Notes under the pieces: model-generated
The model's database searches: none
Told to the model about the DNA's origin: nothing
What the model saw: the letters and a program-made list of their open reading frames with translations, nothing else
Made by a program: the position numbers and the translations under genes
In this document: positions 34,601-46,355 of the stretch, piece by piece
How the letters are laid out: each line of letters begins with the position of its first letter
How positions within the stretch are numbered: the first letter of the stretch is position 1
Source: Chondrosia reniformis
Taxonomy: Eukaryota > Porifera > Demospongiae > Chondrillida > Chondrillidae
Assembly (NCBI GenBank): GCA_947172415.1
Contig: OX359194.1
Coordinates: 2,542,001-2,606,000, forward strand
DNA: 64,000 bases
Direction: 5' to 3'

Positions 34601-37600
34601 GTTTGTGTGAATCAAGAAGTGTGGTTGTTTTAGACCACAAAAATATTTCAATACGAAAATTTATCACACAAAAATTTCCCATATTATGGTATGTACAATA
34701 CACGTATGAAGAGCACTAAATGAATAGTGATATGTAGGAGGTCAAGAAGACACATGAAATCAAGGGTAATTGAAAATACAATTTCACCCGCTTAATATAC
34801 CACCGGATAATAGGCTAAGCCGTTTATTATGCCACGATTTTCTGGTGCGAATTTATCAGTACGGGGAAAGTATACAGGTATTGTGCCAACCTCTAAATCC
34901 GCCATCCGCCATGTTTTTTTTGCTACATTAGTACTTTCAGTACGTGTTAGGTAACACTTACGTATTAGGCCAGCACTTTTCAATTGTTTCAAGTAAAGAT
35001 GACTAGCAAGCGCAGAACAGGCTTGACTGTAGCCCAAAAGTGAGAAATTTGTACGTATAAAGAAGCCAACCAGAAGACTAGCCAGGATGCCATCACAGGG
35101 CATTTTTCACATAATTGGGAGCTCAAGATTGCCAGAAGACATTAACTGTGTACTGTGTAATTAGTACGGAATTCAATATTAGGCCAAAACGGATAATAGG
35201 CCTAAATTTTCCAAACCAATTGTGGTCTATTAAGTGGGTGGCACTGTAGTCTGTATTATGTGTGAATAGAAAAGGAATGATTGTTAGGGATTTGTAAATC
35301 AGCTTGCATGAGTGCTCTTTGGTCATTCCTCTGATGTTGCTCTTAAACCTACCTTAGTCTGTTGACTCTGTTCTTCCTGAGGTTTCTTTTCTGGTGGTTG
35401 GGGGGAGCGACCTTGCTGTCTGGCCCCGCCTACAGGTATAGGGGGATACCCTGGTGGGGTTGGGAGCTCTGCAAAGTCAACATCTTTTCCCCTCTTCACA
35501 TCTCTAATAGTCTCCTCATACTGCTTGACAATCCTTCCCATTCTTCTGGCCTTGCCTGAATTACCTTCAGCCTGAGCACTCGCCACACCTACATACGCAC
35601 GAGGAACACATATGTACGCACGAGGAACACATATGTACGCACGAGGAACACATATGTACGCACGAGGAACACATATGTACGCACGATGAACACATATGTA
35701 CATACGATGAACACATATGTACATACGAGGTACATGTATGTACATACATACAAATGAGGTATACATACGTATGTATATATTTACGTACATACGAGGAACA
35801 CATGCATATACGTATACATATGGGTTACGAATTCTTACTGAGCTTATACATAGCACTGTAATTTTCTCACTGTATGTCACTGACGAAGACCCACGGGTCA
35901 AAACATTTCATTTTGAAGTAAATTTCAGTGTTGTTTCACAGTGCTACATGTAAGCTCAGTGAGAATTCATAACTCAGTATAACCGTAGCAATGAAATTAT
36001 ACAGTATAATATGTACGTACATACGTATGTCAGTGATGTATACAGGACACTGTACACACTTTGAGACAAAGATTCTCTGGATCACTGATGAAGTATAAAT
36101 TTGTATTATAAATGACATTATCAAAGTTTCACTGTATAACAGTAAAAAGGACAACATAATAGTAATTTAACAGCTATACTATTCTGTAGATCAATATACG
36201 TATTATGTACATTAGAGGCCCTTTGTTTATTCATTTAAAGAGGACAGAACACACAGTTTTACTGAACAGAGCACTGGCTGAGCAGATACTGATCTGACCT
36301 GATTTATATTTAGCTAGTCTCTGCTGCAGAGCCTCTAATGGTGAGTTGGGTTGAGGAGCAGTTGGATCCACTAATTCCTCTTCCTCCTCTTCCTGCCCTG
36401 TTGATACTGTGATGGCCGCTTGAGGTGGAGTGGCAACCTGAGTGGAGAGAGGATAAGAGACAACATCTTACAGACTCTACATAAAAGTCATGTAAATCTT
36501 ACAAGAAACACTTACAGTAACTTATAAAGGTCATAATCAAATTACTATTCTTTTGTTAAGCATATGAACAAAATAGAAATTGCATGGTGCCTACAAAGGA
36601 TTGCATGGTGCCTACAAAGGACTGCATGGTGCCTACAAAGGACTGCATGGTGCCTACAAAGGATTGCATGGTGCCTACAAAGGATTGCATGGTGCCTACA
36701 AAGGATTGCATGGTGCCTACAAAGGATTGCATGGTGCCTACAAAGGATTGCATGGTGCCTACAAAGGATTGCTGGTGCCTACAAAGGATTGCATGGTGCC
36801 TAGAAAGGATTGCATGGTGCCTACAAAGGCTTAAAGGATTGCATGTATACAACTGATATGATGACCTTGATAGGTAGGTACGTATATCAGTTGTACACAT
36901 GCAATCCTTTAGGGCTTTGTAGACACCATGCAAAACTTTAGGCCTGATATACTTATCAAACATCTTTAATAACTTAGCTGATTTGCATTAGTCAATAATA
37001 TGGCTTCCACAATACACTTACTGGTAGTGAGGCCTGGGGTGGGGCTGAGACCTGGGATGGGGCCGCTTTGGTCATCTCCCCCGCTACTGGTATAGGTGGA
37101 AACCCAGGTGGCGTTGGAAGGTCAGAGTAGCAAACAGTTTTTCCACTCTTTTCAGCTCTGATAGCTTCCTCGTATTGCTTTACTATCCGACCCATTCTCC
37201 TAGCTTTGCTACCATTTCCTGATTGATCATAGGAAGGATACAAATAGCACATATGTATCTACAATTATGTACTTTGATAATCACACCACAACCATTTCAC
37301 TTCAGTATACAATAATATAAATGAAAGGGACAACCGTGAAGAGTAGCAGACACTGGAGGCAACCCCAAACCTCTGGCTTTAGTCTCCAGTGTTCTCTGTC
37401 TTTCAGCACATCTGATTAGCTATGGATAACTTCTTTTTAAAACAATTTATTGGTCATCTATTCTCATCTAAACTCAATCTCATAGCTGGCAGACTAATCC
37501 CACACTAAATAGGTAGAAATGGGTCTCACTTTAATATCATTATCAACTACACCTATATACTGTATAATACAGTAAAATGGTGTAAGCAGTCACCACCGAA

Positions 37601-40600
37601 TTATGGTTGCCCCCTAAAGTTCCAATAAAGATTATATATATAATGGACAGTACACAAAAGGCTTTCTATAATGTAGCTGCCTCTTAAGGCCAAGTTTAGC
37701 TGGCCCCAATCTGACCAAATTGGACTAGGAGATGGCTCCATGAACAGTCTCATACTCTTTACCTTCAGCATTTGCTACATTCACTGCTGACTTGTATTTG
37801 GTTAATCTCTGGTGTAAGGCTTCCAGTGGTGATTTGGGAATGGGAATGGAAGGATCTGCTTCCTGTGGCTCCACTTCCTGTTTCTCCACTTCCTGTTTCT
37901 GACCAACAACACCTTGGGTGTAATTAAGTAAAGAATGCACTTACTTTATAGCTAATATTAATATGGGATCAGTGTTACTGTTTCAGAATCACTAGAATAT
38001 GTTCCTATTACAATCAGAACTGACTAGCACATAATAAAATGGAAGTAGAAAATTCTAGTTGGTTGACTAGATCATACAAAAGGCAATCAAACTTACAGAA
38101 AGCTCTCCAAGTACAGAGGAAGGTTATCTAGTGAAAATATACTAAAGACTGCAATCCGATGTAATAACATAAAGTATTATGAAATGATGTTAATATCAGC
38201 TGAAGCTACAGTTAATGGAGGCCTGTAAGAGTACCTGGTTTAGAGGCTGCCTGAGTTGATCCTACCAATTGTGAGCTTTTTGCTTGTGAAGCTGAACCGA
38301 GAGTCATCTATGAAATATATTTATGGGTGCAGATAAACCAAAAGAATTATTTTCATAGAAGCTAGGCTCAAATTGAGGCCGGCTCTAAAATGACCAGAAC
38401 AAATTAGGGGCCCGGGATACTATCTGGACAAATACAGTATTTATGCACATTGTACACCATGAGGAGCTTGACAGGTATATAATGTACACCATGAGGAGCT
38501 TGACAGGTATATAATGTACACCATGAGGAGCTTGACAGGTATATAATGTACACCATGAGGAGCTTGACAGGTATATAATGTACACCATGAGGAGCTTGAC
38601 AGGTATATAATGTACACCATGAGGAGCTTAACAGGTATATAATGTACACCATGAGGAGCTTGACAGGTATATAATGTACACCATGAGGAGCTTGACAGGT
38701 ATATAATGTACACCATGAGGAGCTTGACAGGTATATAATGTACACCATGAGGAGCTTGACAGGTATATAATGTACACCATGAGGAGCTTGACAGGTATAT
38801 AATGTACACCATGAGGAGCTTAACAGGTATATAATGTACACCATGAGGAGCTTGACAGGTATATAATGTACACCATGAGGAGCTTGACAGGTATATAATG
38901 TACACCACGAGGAGCTTGACAGGTATATAAATGCTTTTCACAGACCTGGTTAATATTAACATTGTACTTTGACTGGTAGCCAGGAGGAGGTTGTGGCATC
39001 TGGGACAGATCCACTGGATTGCCCTCTGCCAAGGCCTTCATGACACGATTAAACTGGACACTGATACGTGCATTGTTCTTATATTCAACTACTCTTCCTT
39101 CAGATTTAGCCTTTTGAGCAACCTACTCCAGTGAAATGGGAGAGTAGTGGATAAGTAATAGGTTAGTTGGATGGACAAGTGGATGAGTGGATGGGTGAGT
39201 GGACAAGTGGATGAGTGGATGAGTGAGTGGACAGGTGGATGAGTGGATGGGTGAGTGGACAGGTGGATGAGTGGATGGGTGAGTGGACAGGTGGATGAGT
39301 GGATGGGTGAGTGGCTGGGTGAATGGATTGGTTGAATAGTTAAATTACATCCAGTGATTTCTATTGCCATAAACCTGATAACGAATTATAATAAAATATA
39401 AAATTTTGCAGAAAACAAATTATGCAAGAACTATATATATGTATGTATGTACGTATGTAAAAACTGCAAAACCATTTCTATAAATTCTATTCTATAAATA
39501 TTCATTTGTTCCAGTGACATTTCTTTTGAAACCATCTAATTATGATCTCTCTAGTCAAAACATGAAAATGACTCCCCATTAAACTACCTTAATAACTGCT
39601 GACTAAGAAAACAAGCAGATTTGGATGATGTTCTTCATGATAGCTCTAGTCTACTTTCTGCTTGCTGCGAGCAGTGGGCACAGTGTTGCTAAGAGACAAT
39701 CCACAGACGTGAATATCACTGACCTATTCACACAAGTCAAGTTACTGGAGAACAAGGTGAACGACTTGAAGAGAAGCATTACCACACAGTGCAACAATAA
39801 CACTGACAGTAAGTGGAATCCAACTTCTCATAACTAACCATTCAGAAATATAATACTGGTGCCTATTACAAGGAAGAAGTGAAGCTTATTAATGATGTCC
39901 TTTTGTTAAACTCTTTTTTTTCTCTTAGCTTCTCAGCCATTCCCAAAAGACTGTTGCGACGCTCTAAAACGAGGATTCACCCAATCAGGTCCTTATGCCA
40001 TACAACCAGACACTGCAAAGCCTCCCTTCATTGTCTGGTGTGATATGGACACTGATGGAGGAGGATGGACAGTCATCATGAGAAGGAATGACTCTTACAA
40101 CTTTGCTCGGAATTGGGAGTACTTTGCTGATGGCTTTGGTCCCATAGACAACAGCTTTTGGCTGGGACTGGAGAACATGCATAGTATCACCAAATGGGAA
40201 TGTGCTCCACCTGAGTTACGAGTTGACTTGTTGGACTGGGAAGGAGGAACAGCTCATGCAAGATACAACTCCTTCTGGATTGGAGATGCTAGCTCACAAT
40301 ATGCCATATTTGTTGATGGGTACTCGGGTGATGCTGGAGATTCACTGACTTATCACAATGGAATGAGGTTTTCTACTTCTGATAGAGATAATGATATTTG
40401 GAGTGAAAGCTGTGCTACAACTCATTTTGGATCGTGGTGGTATAGAAAATGCCATGCGTCTAACCTCAATGGTCCTTACTCTACTAGTGCTACAGTACCA
40501 AATGGTATAGGTGTGACTTGGTTTAACTGGAAGAACAGCCATAAATACTCAATGAAAAGAGCAGAAATGAAGGTCAGACCAAGGAAATGTCAAGAAAAGT

Positions 40601-43600
40601 GTGCAGCTCCATGCATGTAGTGTTAATAGCAATGAAAACACTAATAATCACTCTTCACTTAGCAAAATGGAAATAAGCCTCAAACTATAAACTGTACATG
40701 CTTACACTTTTGTATATTAGAGATTGTGTGATTATTGACTTACATTTGTTAAGACAAGATAGGAAAGATTTAGAAATGTTTAAAAGTATAAAGCTACTGG
40801 TTATAGACGTATAGTCAAGTAATGGTAGTCTATTGCATAGCAGTAAGTTTCCAAAGGTGCTGTTTTGGCGAAGCTTAGCTAGATAATACCTGAGAGGCGA
40901 GTCCTAGTCCACTGGAAAACAAGCTTATATATAATTACAGACATGAGAAGTGTGACCAGATAGTACATGTAACGATAATAGTGAGACTAAGCAAGTTTAA
41001 CAAACACATAAGGATATTGGAATTAATGTACAACTACTTAAACTATCTCTCTTCATCATGCTTTCAACTGCATATTCCACATTTACTGCAACAGCATGTA
41101 CATACATACAATGTTACGTGTCTCAAGATTGATAGACTATATACTGTAACAAATACATAAAGCATTCTAAAGTTACAAACAAGTACTTCTTGACTACTTT
41201 TCAATGAAATGTCAATTTTAAAATGATTTTTAAAACCATGGCAACAGTTACACACAAACATACGTATGTAAGTGTACTGACTGATGTGTGAGTACTGCAT
41301 CCAACACACTATATACAGCATATATGTATAGCCAGGAAGACCTACAGCAACAGCTTTAATGTTAGCATACGTATTTGCAGTCAGCACGTATGTATGTATG
41401 TATGTATGTACGTATGCTAACATTTACTCATGCAACGTTGTAATGTATACTTAACTACAGCTAGTGGGTTTGTTTAATAAACATTCCTTTGTAACCCAAA
41501 CTCTCCTTTGCATTCTATGGAAGATGTTCTTCATGATAGCTCTAGTCTACTTTCTGCTTGCTGAGAGCAGTGGGCACAGTGTTGCTAAGAGACACTCCAC
41601 AGACGTGAATATCACTGACCTACTCACACAAGTCAAGTTACTGGAGAACAAAGTTACTGACTTGAAGAGAAGCATTACCAGACAGTGCAACAATAACACT
41701 GACAGTAAGTGGAATTCAACTTCTCATAACTAACCATTCAGAAATATAATACTGGTGCCTATTACAAGGAAGAAGTGAAGCTTATTAATGATGTCCTTTT
41801 GTTAAACTCTTTTCTTTCTCTTAGCTTCTCAGCCATTCCCAAAAGACTGTTGCGACGCTCTAAAACGAGGATTCACTCAATCAGGTCCTTATGCCATACA
41901 ACCAGACACTGCAAAGCCTCCCTTCATTGTATGGTGTGATATGGACACTGATGGTGGAGGATGGACAGTCATCATGAGAAGGAATGACTCTTACAACTTT
42001 GCTCGGAATTGGGAGTACTTTGCTGATGGTTTTGGTCCCATTGACAACAGCTTTTGGCTGGGACTGGAGAACATGCATAGTATCACCAAATGGGAATGTG
42101 CTCCACCTGAGTTACGAGTTGACTTGTGGGACTGGGAAGGAGGAACAGCTCATGCAAGATACAACTCCTTCTGGATTGGAGATGCTAGTTCACAATATGC
42201 CATATTTGTTGATGGATACACGGGTGATGCTGGAGATTCACTGACTTATCACAATGGAATGAGGTTTACTACTCCTGACAGAGATAATGATATTCACACA
42301 AGTGTGAATTGTGCTATATCTGTATTTGGATCATGGTGGTATAGAGACTGTGCTGCCTCTAATCTCAATGGTCCCTACTCTACTAGTGCTACAGTACCAG
42401 CTTCTAAAGGTGTGACTTGGTATTACTGGAAGAACAGTTGGACATATTCCATGAAAAGAGCAGAAATGAAGGTCAGACCAAGGAAGTGCCAAGAAAAGTG
42501 TGCAGCTCCATGCATGTAGTGTTAACAGTAATGAAAACACTAATAATCACTCTTCATATACGTAAAACAATACATACCCCAACATAAACTGCTTACACCT
42601 CTGTGGATTGTGCGATTATTGATTTACAATTAATACATTCAGTATTTACAATTAGTATTTCCCAAGTTCACCACTGTTCTACCATACTGGTCTTAATGGA
42701 GGTGACCAAAGCTATATGTGTACGTACATATCAAGGTATATAGGTTTTTCCATTATAGATCAGTCAGAAATCTGGGCTTGTATTTAATAATTTGTTGCCA
42801 CCAATGTCAATTGCAGGGTATAAATAACGAATACTACTAAATGATGGCTAAAAGTCGGCTGAAAACAAGTGAAAACAATCAGTGATTTCTTTAAGACAAG
42901 ATGTATAGGAAAGATTCAGGTATGTAAAAGTACAAAGCTACTGGTTACAAGTAAGGTTGTCTGTTATAGGCAGTTTCACAAGGTAGTCTTTGGTGGAGTT
43001 TAACTAAGAGAAAGCAAGTGAAACCAGCCCCAACCCACTTGAAAACAATCTTACTGACTGGAGAAATGTAACCAGATAGGACAAGTACACAATAAGTACC
43101 AACAATTACTACAGCTGCAGGACACACAGTAAACAGTCTATATGTCACATACTTAAAAGTGCAGAATGATATATTTTAGTGATGCCTTAGTATTGTCCTA
43201 AAATTGATCTTTGAAATTATACCAAAACAATATTAATTAATGATAAATGAACAAATACGTACGTACATAGCTATAAATGTACGTACAGAGCTGCAAATGG
43301 CCATTTCAGCTGATTTTAGACATTCGTACATATTAGTAACAACACTGAGATTTGCAATATAAGGAAAACATGTCCATGTTAAAAAGGGGTATATGTACAG
43401 TATGTACTTACTTTAATCCAGAGGTACTATTGAGCAACAGCAATATAAATTATTGATAATAGGACGTTTCAACAAGTAGGTCTTCATCAGCAAACATGAT
43501 AAATGAGGACTGGTTGGGGTTTATATAGAAGTTGGATGAGAGGTGTGAAACCATTTCTCATTTATCATGTTTGCTGATGAAGACCTACAGGTTGAAACGT

Positions 43601-46355
43601 CCTATTATCAATAATTTATGTTGCTGTTTCTCAGTAATACCTCTGGATTAAATCATGATCGCAACAAACAACCCTTATCACTTCATATGTACTTACATAT
43701 GTAATTTGTATCTATAAATATTGTATTGTGTATATACATGGTACAACCATTAAAAATGTTTATCAAATGAATATATACAACACTTACCTCTCTATACTGT
43801 GTATATCTCTCCATTAATATCGCCTTAACCAACTCCTTATCTTCTTGTGAAGTAGCTGTGATACTGCCTGGAGTGGGCGTGGCCTTGCTTGGTGTGGGCG
43901 TGGCCTTGCTTGGTGTGGGCGTGACCTTGCTTGGTGTGGGCGTGACCTTGCTTGGTGTGGGCGTGGCCTTGCTTGGTGTGGGTGTGACCTTGCTTGAGGT
44001 GGGCGTGGCAGAGGCAGGTGGTGGACCTCTTACAGGCTGAGTACTTGGGGGCTGAATTGGTTGCCTTTCAATTGGCTTTGGCAACTTAGCAGGTGGAGTA
44101 GCCTTCTTCTCAACCGGCTCTACTTGTGTGTGCTCAAATGAAATCTCATCTGTGTAATTTTAAATATATAAACTAAATGAATGAGCTTTAATTATGGTTA
44201 CAGTACAGCCCAACTTTAATTAACTTTTTAACATTAAAAAATAATCACTAAAATGGCTACCTTCCATTCCTTCCAATTCAGCCAAAAGGTCATCGTCATC
44301 AAAGTCTTCATCATCATCTCCATCCATGTCTACATCGTCATCTACATCCCTCAAGGATTTGGCTGCCATTTTCTCAATCTCCTCAACTGACATTAGTTTC
44401 TTCTCACTGCCTCCTTTACTCTTCTTGCCTGTACACAAGTGCAACTAAATGTAAATGAGTGGGGCAGAGGAAGAGGAGGGTAGCTAGGCCTTCATCCTAG
44501 CTATGAATAATCTGTAAATATGGTTGACATGTACTGTATATATATAAAGCTAAGGATATATACGTAAAAATAGATTAGACTAAAATAGTGATAGAATAAG
44601 GATTTCATCTAACTAGGTGTGTTTAATTTTTATTTTGAATGATTCATCTTTTGACTTTTTGAACATCTACGTATCAACTTTTTGAATGCAGTTGGACATT
44701 CAACAAAAGATTAAACCAACTATATCCTTAGATGCTTGAACCATTCAAAGGATAATATTAAGATATTGACTGTTAAACGTTCTATATGAAAAATCTAAGA
44801 TACCATTTTCCTACATGCTATGCCTATTCTGTAAAAGAGCCTATAGGGGAACTAAACCTGAAGAGAGCTTTGGATGAAGATACAGGAGTCTTTTCTTCCT
44901 TCTTTCATCTTCTTCTCCACTGGGTCAGACAGCCGTTTCTGGGAATTCCACCCTTCATCAGTGATCCTGGGAGGTTTTGTCTTTTTCTTTATCTTGATCT
45001 TCTGTGAATCCTTGGCTCTCTAAGTTAAATCTATGTACTATATAAATTGTTTGTATTTATCCATCTAGACACTCTGTGCTTAGTATCTACATCCTTGGCT
45101 GTTTGAACCCTTAGCTTGTGGGGGCACAGTCTAACATTCTGTCAGTAAGAAAAAACAATTTATCAGTTGGTCCCACTAGATCCGTGTACTGGACACACAT
45201 ACCTCACCTCATGTCAGAATATAAGATACATATATTCACTAAACAGGAAATTAGTTACCATATGTTGCTCAAGAGCTGTCAGGAAACACCATATTTATGA
45301 GGTCTATGTAGCATACATTTCTGAATGGTAAGGACTCCAGACAAGATGACTGGATCAGTGTCCTTCTGAGTGATAATTCACGAACAACAACAACAACTAC
45401 GTAGCTTATCACATCACTTGGTGTCAGAAGTACTGTAACACTTGTATACATAATAACATACGTACATTCTTACATGTTCAGGGGTGCATTTAGGGAGGGG
45501 GAAGAGAGAGGGGAGGAGGCATTCAACCCTCTTGCAAAAATCTTGCCTCTTTTCAAATTTTTGGAATTTCAGGTCATATGAATAGTAATAATACCCCTAA
45601 CTAGACTTTGAAAAACTTTAAAGACTTTGAAAACTATTAACTTACAATAGTATTCAATGAATAATATTATTCTTTTCATTTTAAACTTTACTATTTGGAA
45701 ATAAAGGTAATATAAAGAAGCAAACAAGATGTGCAATGTAAGCAAATTATAACATCCCTACTTATAATAAGTAATTTCTAGGTAATCAGCCAGTCTAGAT
45801 CCCTCAAATAGATAAATATACATATATGCTTGCCGCCCCGTGTTCCTTGGAACCTCTGTTTTGCAACTTTTGAAGAATTTTCTAAATACAGCACTGACAT
45901 GACTCTCAATATGCTGTTCATAGACATTGAATATGAAACGTTTGAAAGGAAAATAGGAAAAAACAAGGACGGTTTATGCATCAGTTATTCAATACGAGCG
46001 GAAACATTTATAAGAAGGTTCAATTTAAACTTTTCTCATTAATGTTTAAAATGAACTATCATATGTATTAGGGCAAAAGAAGAGAAAAAGCAATACAAGT
46101 GCACCACTCAGAGAGACAATAAGGGAATACAATAATTTTCATAAGATAAATAAGCTGTTTAGAGCTACTGTTTGATGTTGCAATCTTAGTGGTGGTACCT
46201 TTAGGGGGTTTCCCTTCTAAGGCTAAGAGTTCAGCTTCCAAATCTTCATCATTGAAGTCCACAGCTCCTCCTGTGAACAAGCCTGCTACGTCACTCCTAT
46301 TCTTCCTCTCAGAGGTAGACTTGTCCTTGCTCTTGTCTTTCCTACCAAATGGCAT
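31655..46355 (-). CDS. CC2D1: CC2D1A/B (Lgd/Freud-1) homologue: DM14 repeats plus C2 domain (13 exons, 1006 aa)
   Basis: Homologue of CC2D1A/B (fly Lethal giant discs), which binds ESCRT-III CHMP4 through DM14 domains and acts in endosomal sorting. Exons: 46199-46355, 44261-44428, 43788-44149, 38946-39122, 38235-38307, 37763-37912, 37022-37218, 36299-36437, 35353-35588, 34194-34544, 33504-33809, 32792-32974, 31655-32176; every phase joins. Seen: an acidic N-terminus with DDDDLLAELEGME; an 8-residue TPTPSK repeat tract; four DM14 units (near 240-285, 340-400, 460-520, 560-620), two with KARRMGRIVKQYEE; a C2 region (about 690-860, ending LNFFDGRKQMEAKLEVAVRL); and a coiled C-terminal tail. Human CC2D1A is 951 aa, so length fits. 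Introns hold minisatellites, fold-back elements and two nested genes. Whether the single gene predates the A/B split is inferred. Confidence 0.9.
32292..32480. repeat. Fold-back element in CC2D1 intron 12
   Basis: Arms of about 65 bp: TTTGAAAGGATCATCTTTCA and CTAAAGATGCAGTTTTG are mirrored by CAAAAACTGCATCTTTAG and TGAAAGATGATCCTTTCAAA. The centre carries CTGAAGAAGACCCTTGGGGT followed by CAAAAG. Confidence 0.75.
33160..33350. repeat. Intronic dispersed repeat R3 (CC2D1 intron 11)
   Basis: CTTTAGAGTAAAGGTCTATT, GGGAACTAAACCTAGTG, AGAGCTTTGGAAGAGGATAC and GACAGCTGTTTCTGGGAATT match the copy at 44810-45010. Confidence 0.6.
34690..35330. other. CC2D1 intron 9, unclassified insertion
   Basis: Contains two facing GGATAATAGGC motifs (34804 and 35189) and open frames of up to 103 codons on the - strand that resemble nothing I know. 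Probably repeat-derived, but no terminal repeat could be fixed. Confidence 0.25.
35589..35745. repeat. 21-bp minisatellite abutting the CC2D1 exon 9 acceptor
   Basis: Unit CACATATGTACGCACGAGGAA, about six to seven copies decaying to the right (CATACGATGAA). On the gene strand the array ends at the AG acceptor of exon 9 (35588). Confidence 0.85.
35828..35965. repeat. Fold-back element in CC2D1 intron 8
   Basis: Arms GAATTCTTACTGAGCTTA and CATAGCACTGTAA are mirrored by CACAGTGCTACATGTAAGCT and CAGTGAGAATTC. The centre is CTGACGAAGACCCACGGGTC followed by AAAAC. Confidence 0.7.
36580..36975. repeat. 21-bp minisatellite inside one arm of a fold-back element
   Basis: Twelve copies of GCATGGTGCCTACAAAGGATT (36580-36830) are followed by TTAAAGGATTGCATGTATAC. 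After a short loop comes the mirror GTACACATGCAATCCTTT and TTTGTAGACACCATGCAA. Only one arm is expanded. The long open frames across it in several phases are artefacts of the repeat. Confidence 0.8.
38451..38930. repeat. 32-bp minisatellite, exactly 15 units, just inside CC2D1 intron 4
   Basis: Unit TGTACACCATGAGGAGCTTG then ACAGGTATATAA. The units are nearly identical (occasional CTTAACAGG and one CCACGAGG). The array begins 15 nt after the exon 4 donor (38945/38944 on the - strand). Units are free of stops in some frames, which produces long spurious ORFs. Confidence 0.9.
39179..39330. repeat. 28-bp minisatellite in CC2D1 intron 3
   Basis: About five copies of GTGGATGAGTGGATGGGTGA plus GTGGACAG, starting roughly 55 bp upstream (gene sense) of the exon 4 acceptor at 39122. 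Confidence 0.8.
39625..40620 (+). CDS. Secreted fibrinogen-related (FReD) lectin-like protein 1 (291 aa)
   Basis: Two exons, 39625-39808 and 39929-40620, joined at phase 1. Exon 1 encodes a signal peptide (MFFMIALVYFLLAASSG) and a short coiled-coil segment (DLFTQVKLLENKVNDLKRSI) that could oligomerise the protein. Exon 2 encodes a fibrinogen C-terminal domain with CDMDTDGGGWTVIMRR, WLGLENMHSIT, DAGDSLTYHNGMRF, DRDND and SWWYRKCHASNLNGPY. The DRDND stretch lies where FReDs bind calcium. Family members bind sugars or acetylated ligands (ficolin, tachylectin) or act in adhesion, and which applies here cannot be told. The whole gene lies inside intron 3 of CC2D1 on the opposite strand, beside its tandem copy. 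Confidence 0.9.
41524..42519 (+). CDS. Secreted fibrinogen-related (FReD) lectin-like protein 2 (291 aa)
   Basis: Tandem paralogue of the previous gene. Exons are 41524-41704 and 41825-42519, with the same splice phase and a nearly identical intron. It has the signal peptide, coiled-coil segment (LLTQVKLLENKVTDLKRSI) and fibrinogen domain. The sequence changes most around the presumed ligand pocket: after DRDND it has IHTSVNCAISVFGSWWYRDC where copy 1 has IWSESCATTHFGSWWYRKC, one residue shorter. The C-terminal stretch WYYWKNSWTYSMKRAEMKV also differs. This fits divergence in binding specificity, an inference. The frame extends upstream without an ATG; 41524 is chosen because it starts the signal peptide. 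Confidence 0.9.
43428..43650. repeat. Fold-back element in CC2D1 intron 3
   Basis: Two inverted copies of one sequence. On the + strand the right copy reads CTGATGAAGACCTACAGGTT, GAAACGTCCTATTATCAATA, then CCTCTGGATTAAATCATG. The left copy is the complement (ATTGATAATAGGACGTTTC) with stem variant CCTACTTGTT. Arms are about 85 bp. Confidence 0.8.
43860..44025 (-). repeat. 24-bp coding repeat in CC2D1 exon 3 (TPTPSK tract)
   Basis: Six to seven units of 24 bp encode TPTPSKV/A octamers in the low-complexity linker before the first DM14. Units alternate between Val and Ala variants, so copy number may vary between alleles. Confidence 0.85.
44810..45010. repeat. Intronic dispersed repeat R3 (CC2D1 intron 1)
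   Basis: GGGGAACTAAACCTGAAG, AGAGCTTTGGATGAAGATAC and CAGACAGCCGTTTCTGGGAA match 33160-33350. The rest of this 1.8-kb intron (45020-46190) shows no further recognisable feature. Confidence 0.6.

Noticed and set aside
35323..35901. 192-codon frame as one gene
   Set aside because: Only 35353-35588 is coding (CC2D1 exon 9). The rest is the 21-bp array and a fold-back element.
36564..36963. Overlapping open frames of 79-135 codons in four phases
   Set aside because: They are produced by the 21-bp repeat, whose length is a multiple of three and which has no stop in several frames. There is no homology, and CC2D1 splicing passes over it.
38385..38962. Long repetitive - strand frames (146-173 codons)
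   Set aside because: Artefact of the 32-bp array in CC2D1 intron 4. The CC2D1 exon ends upstream at a clear donor.
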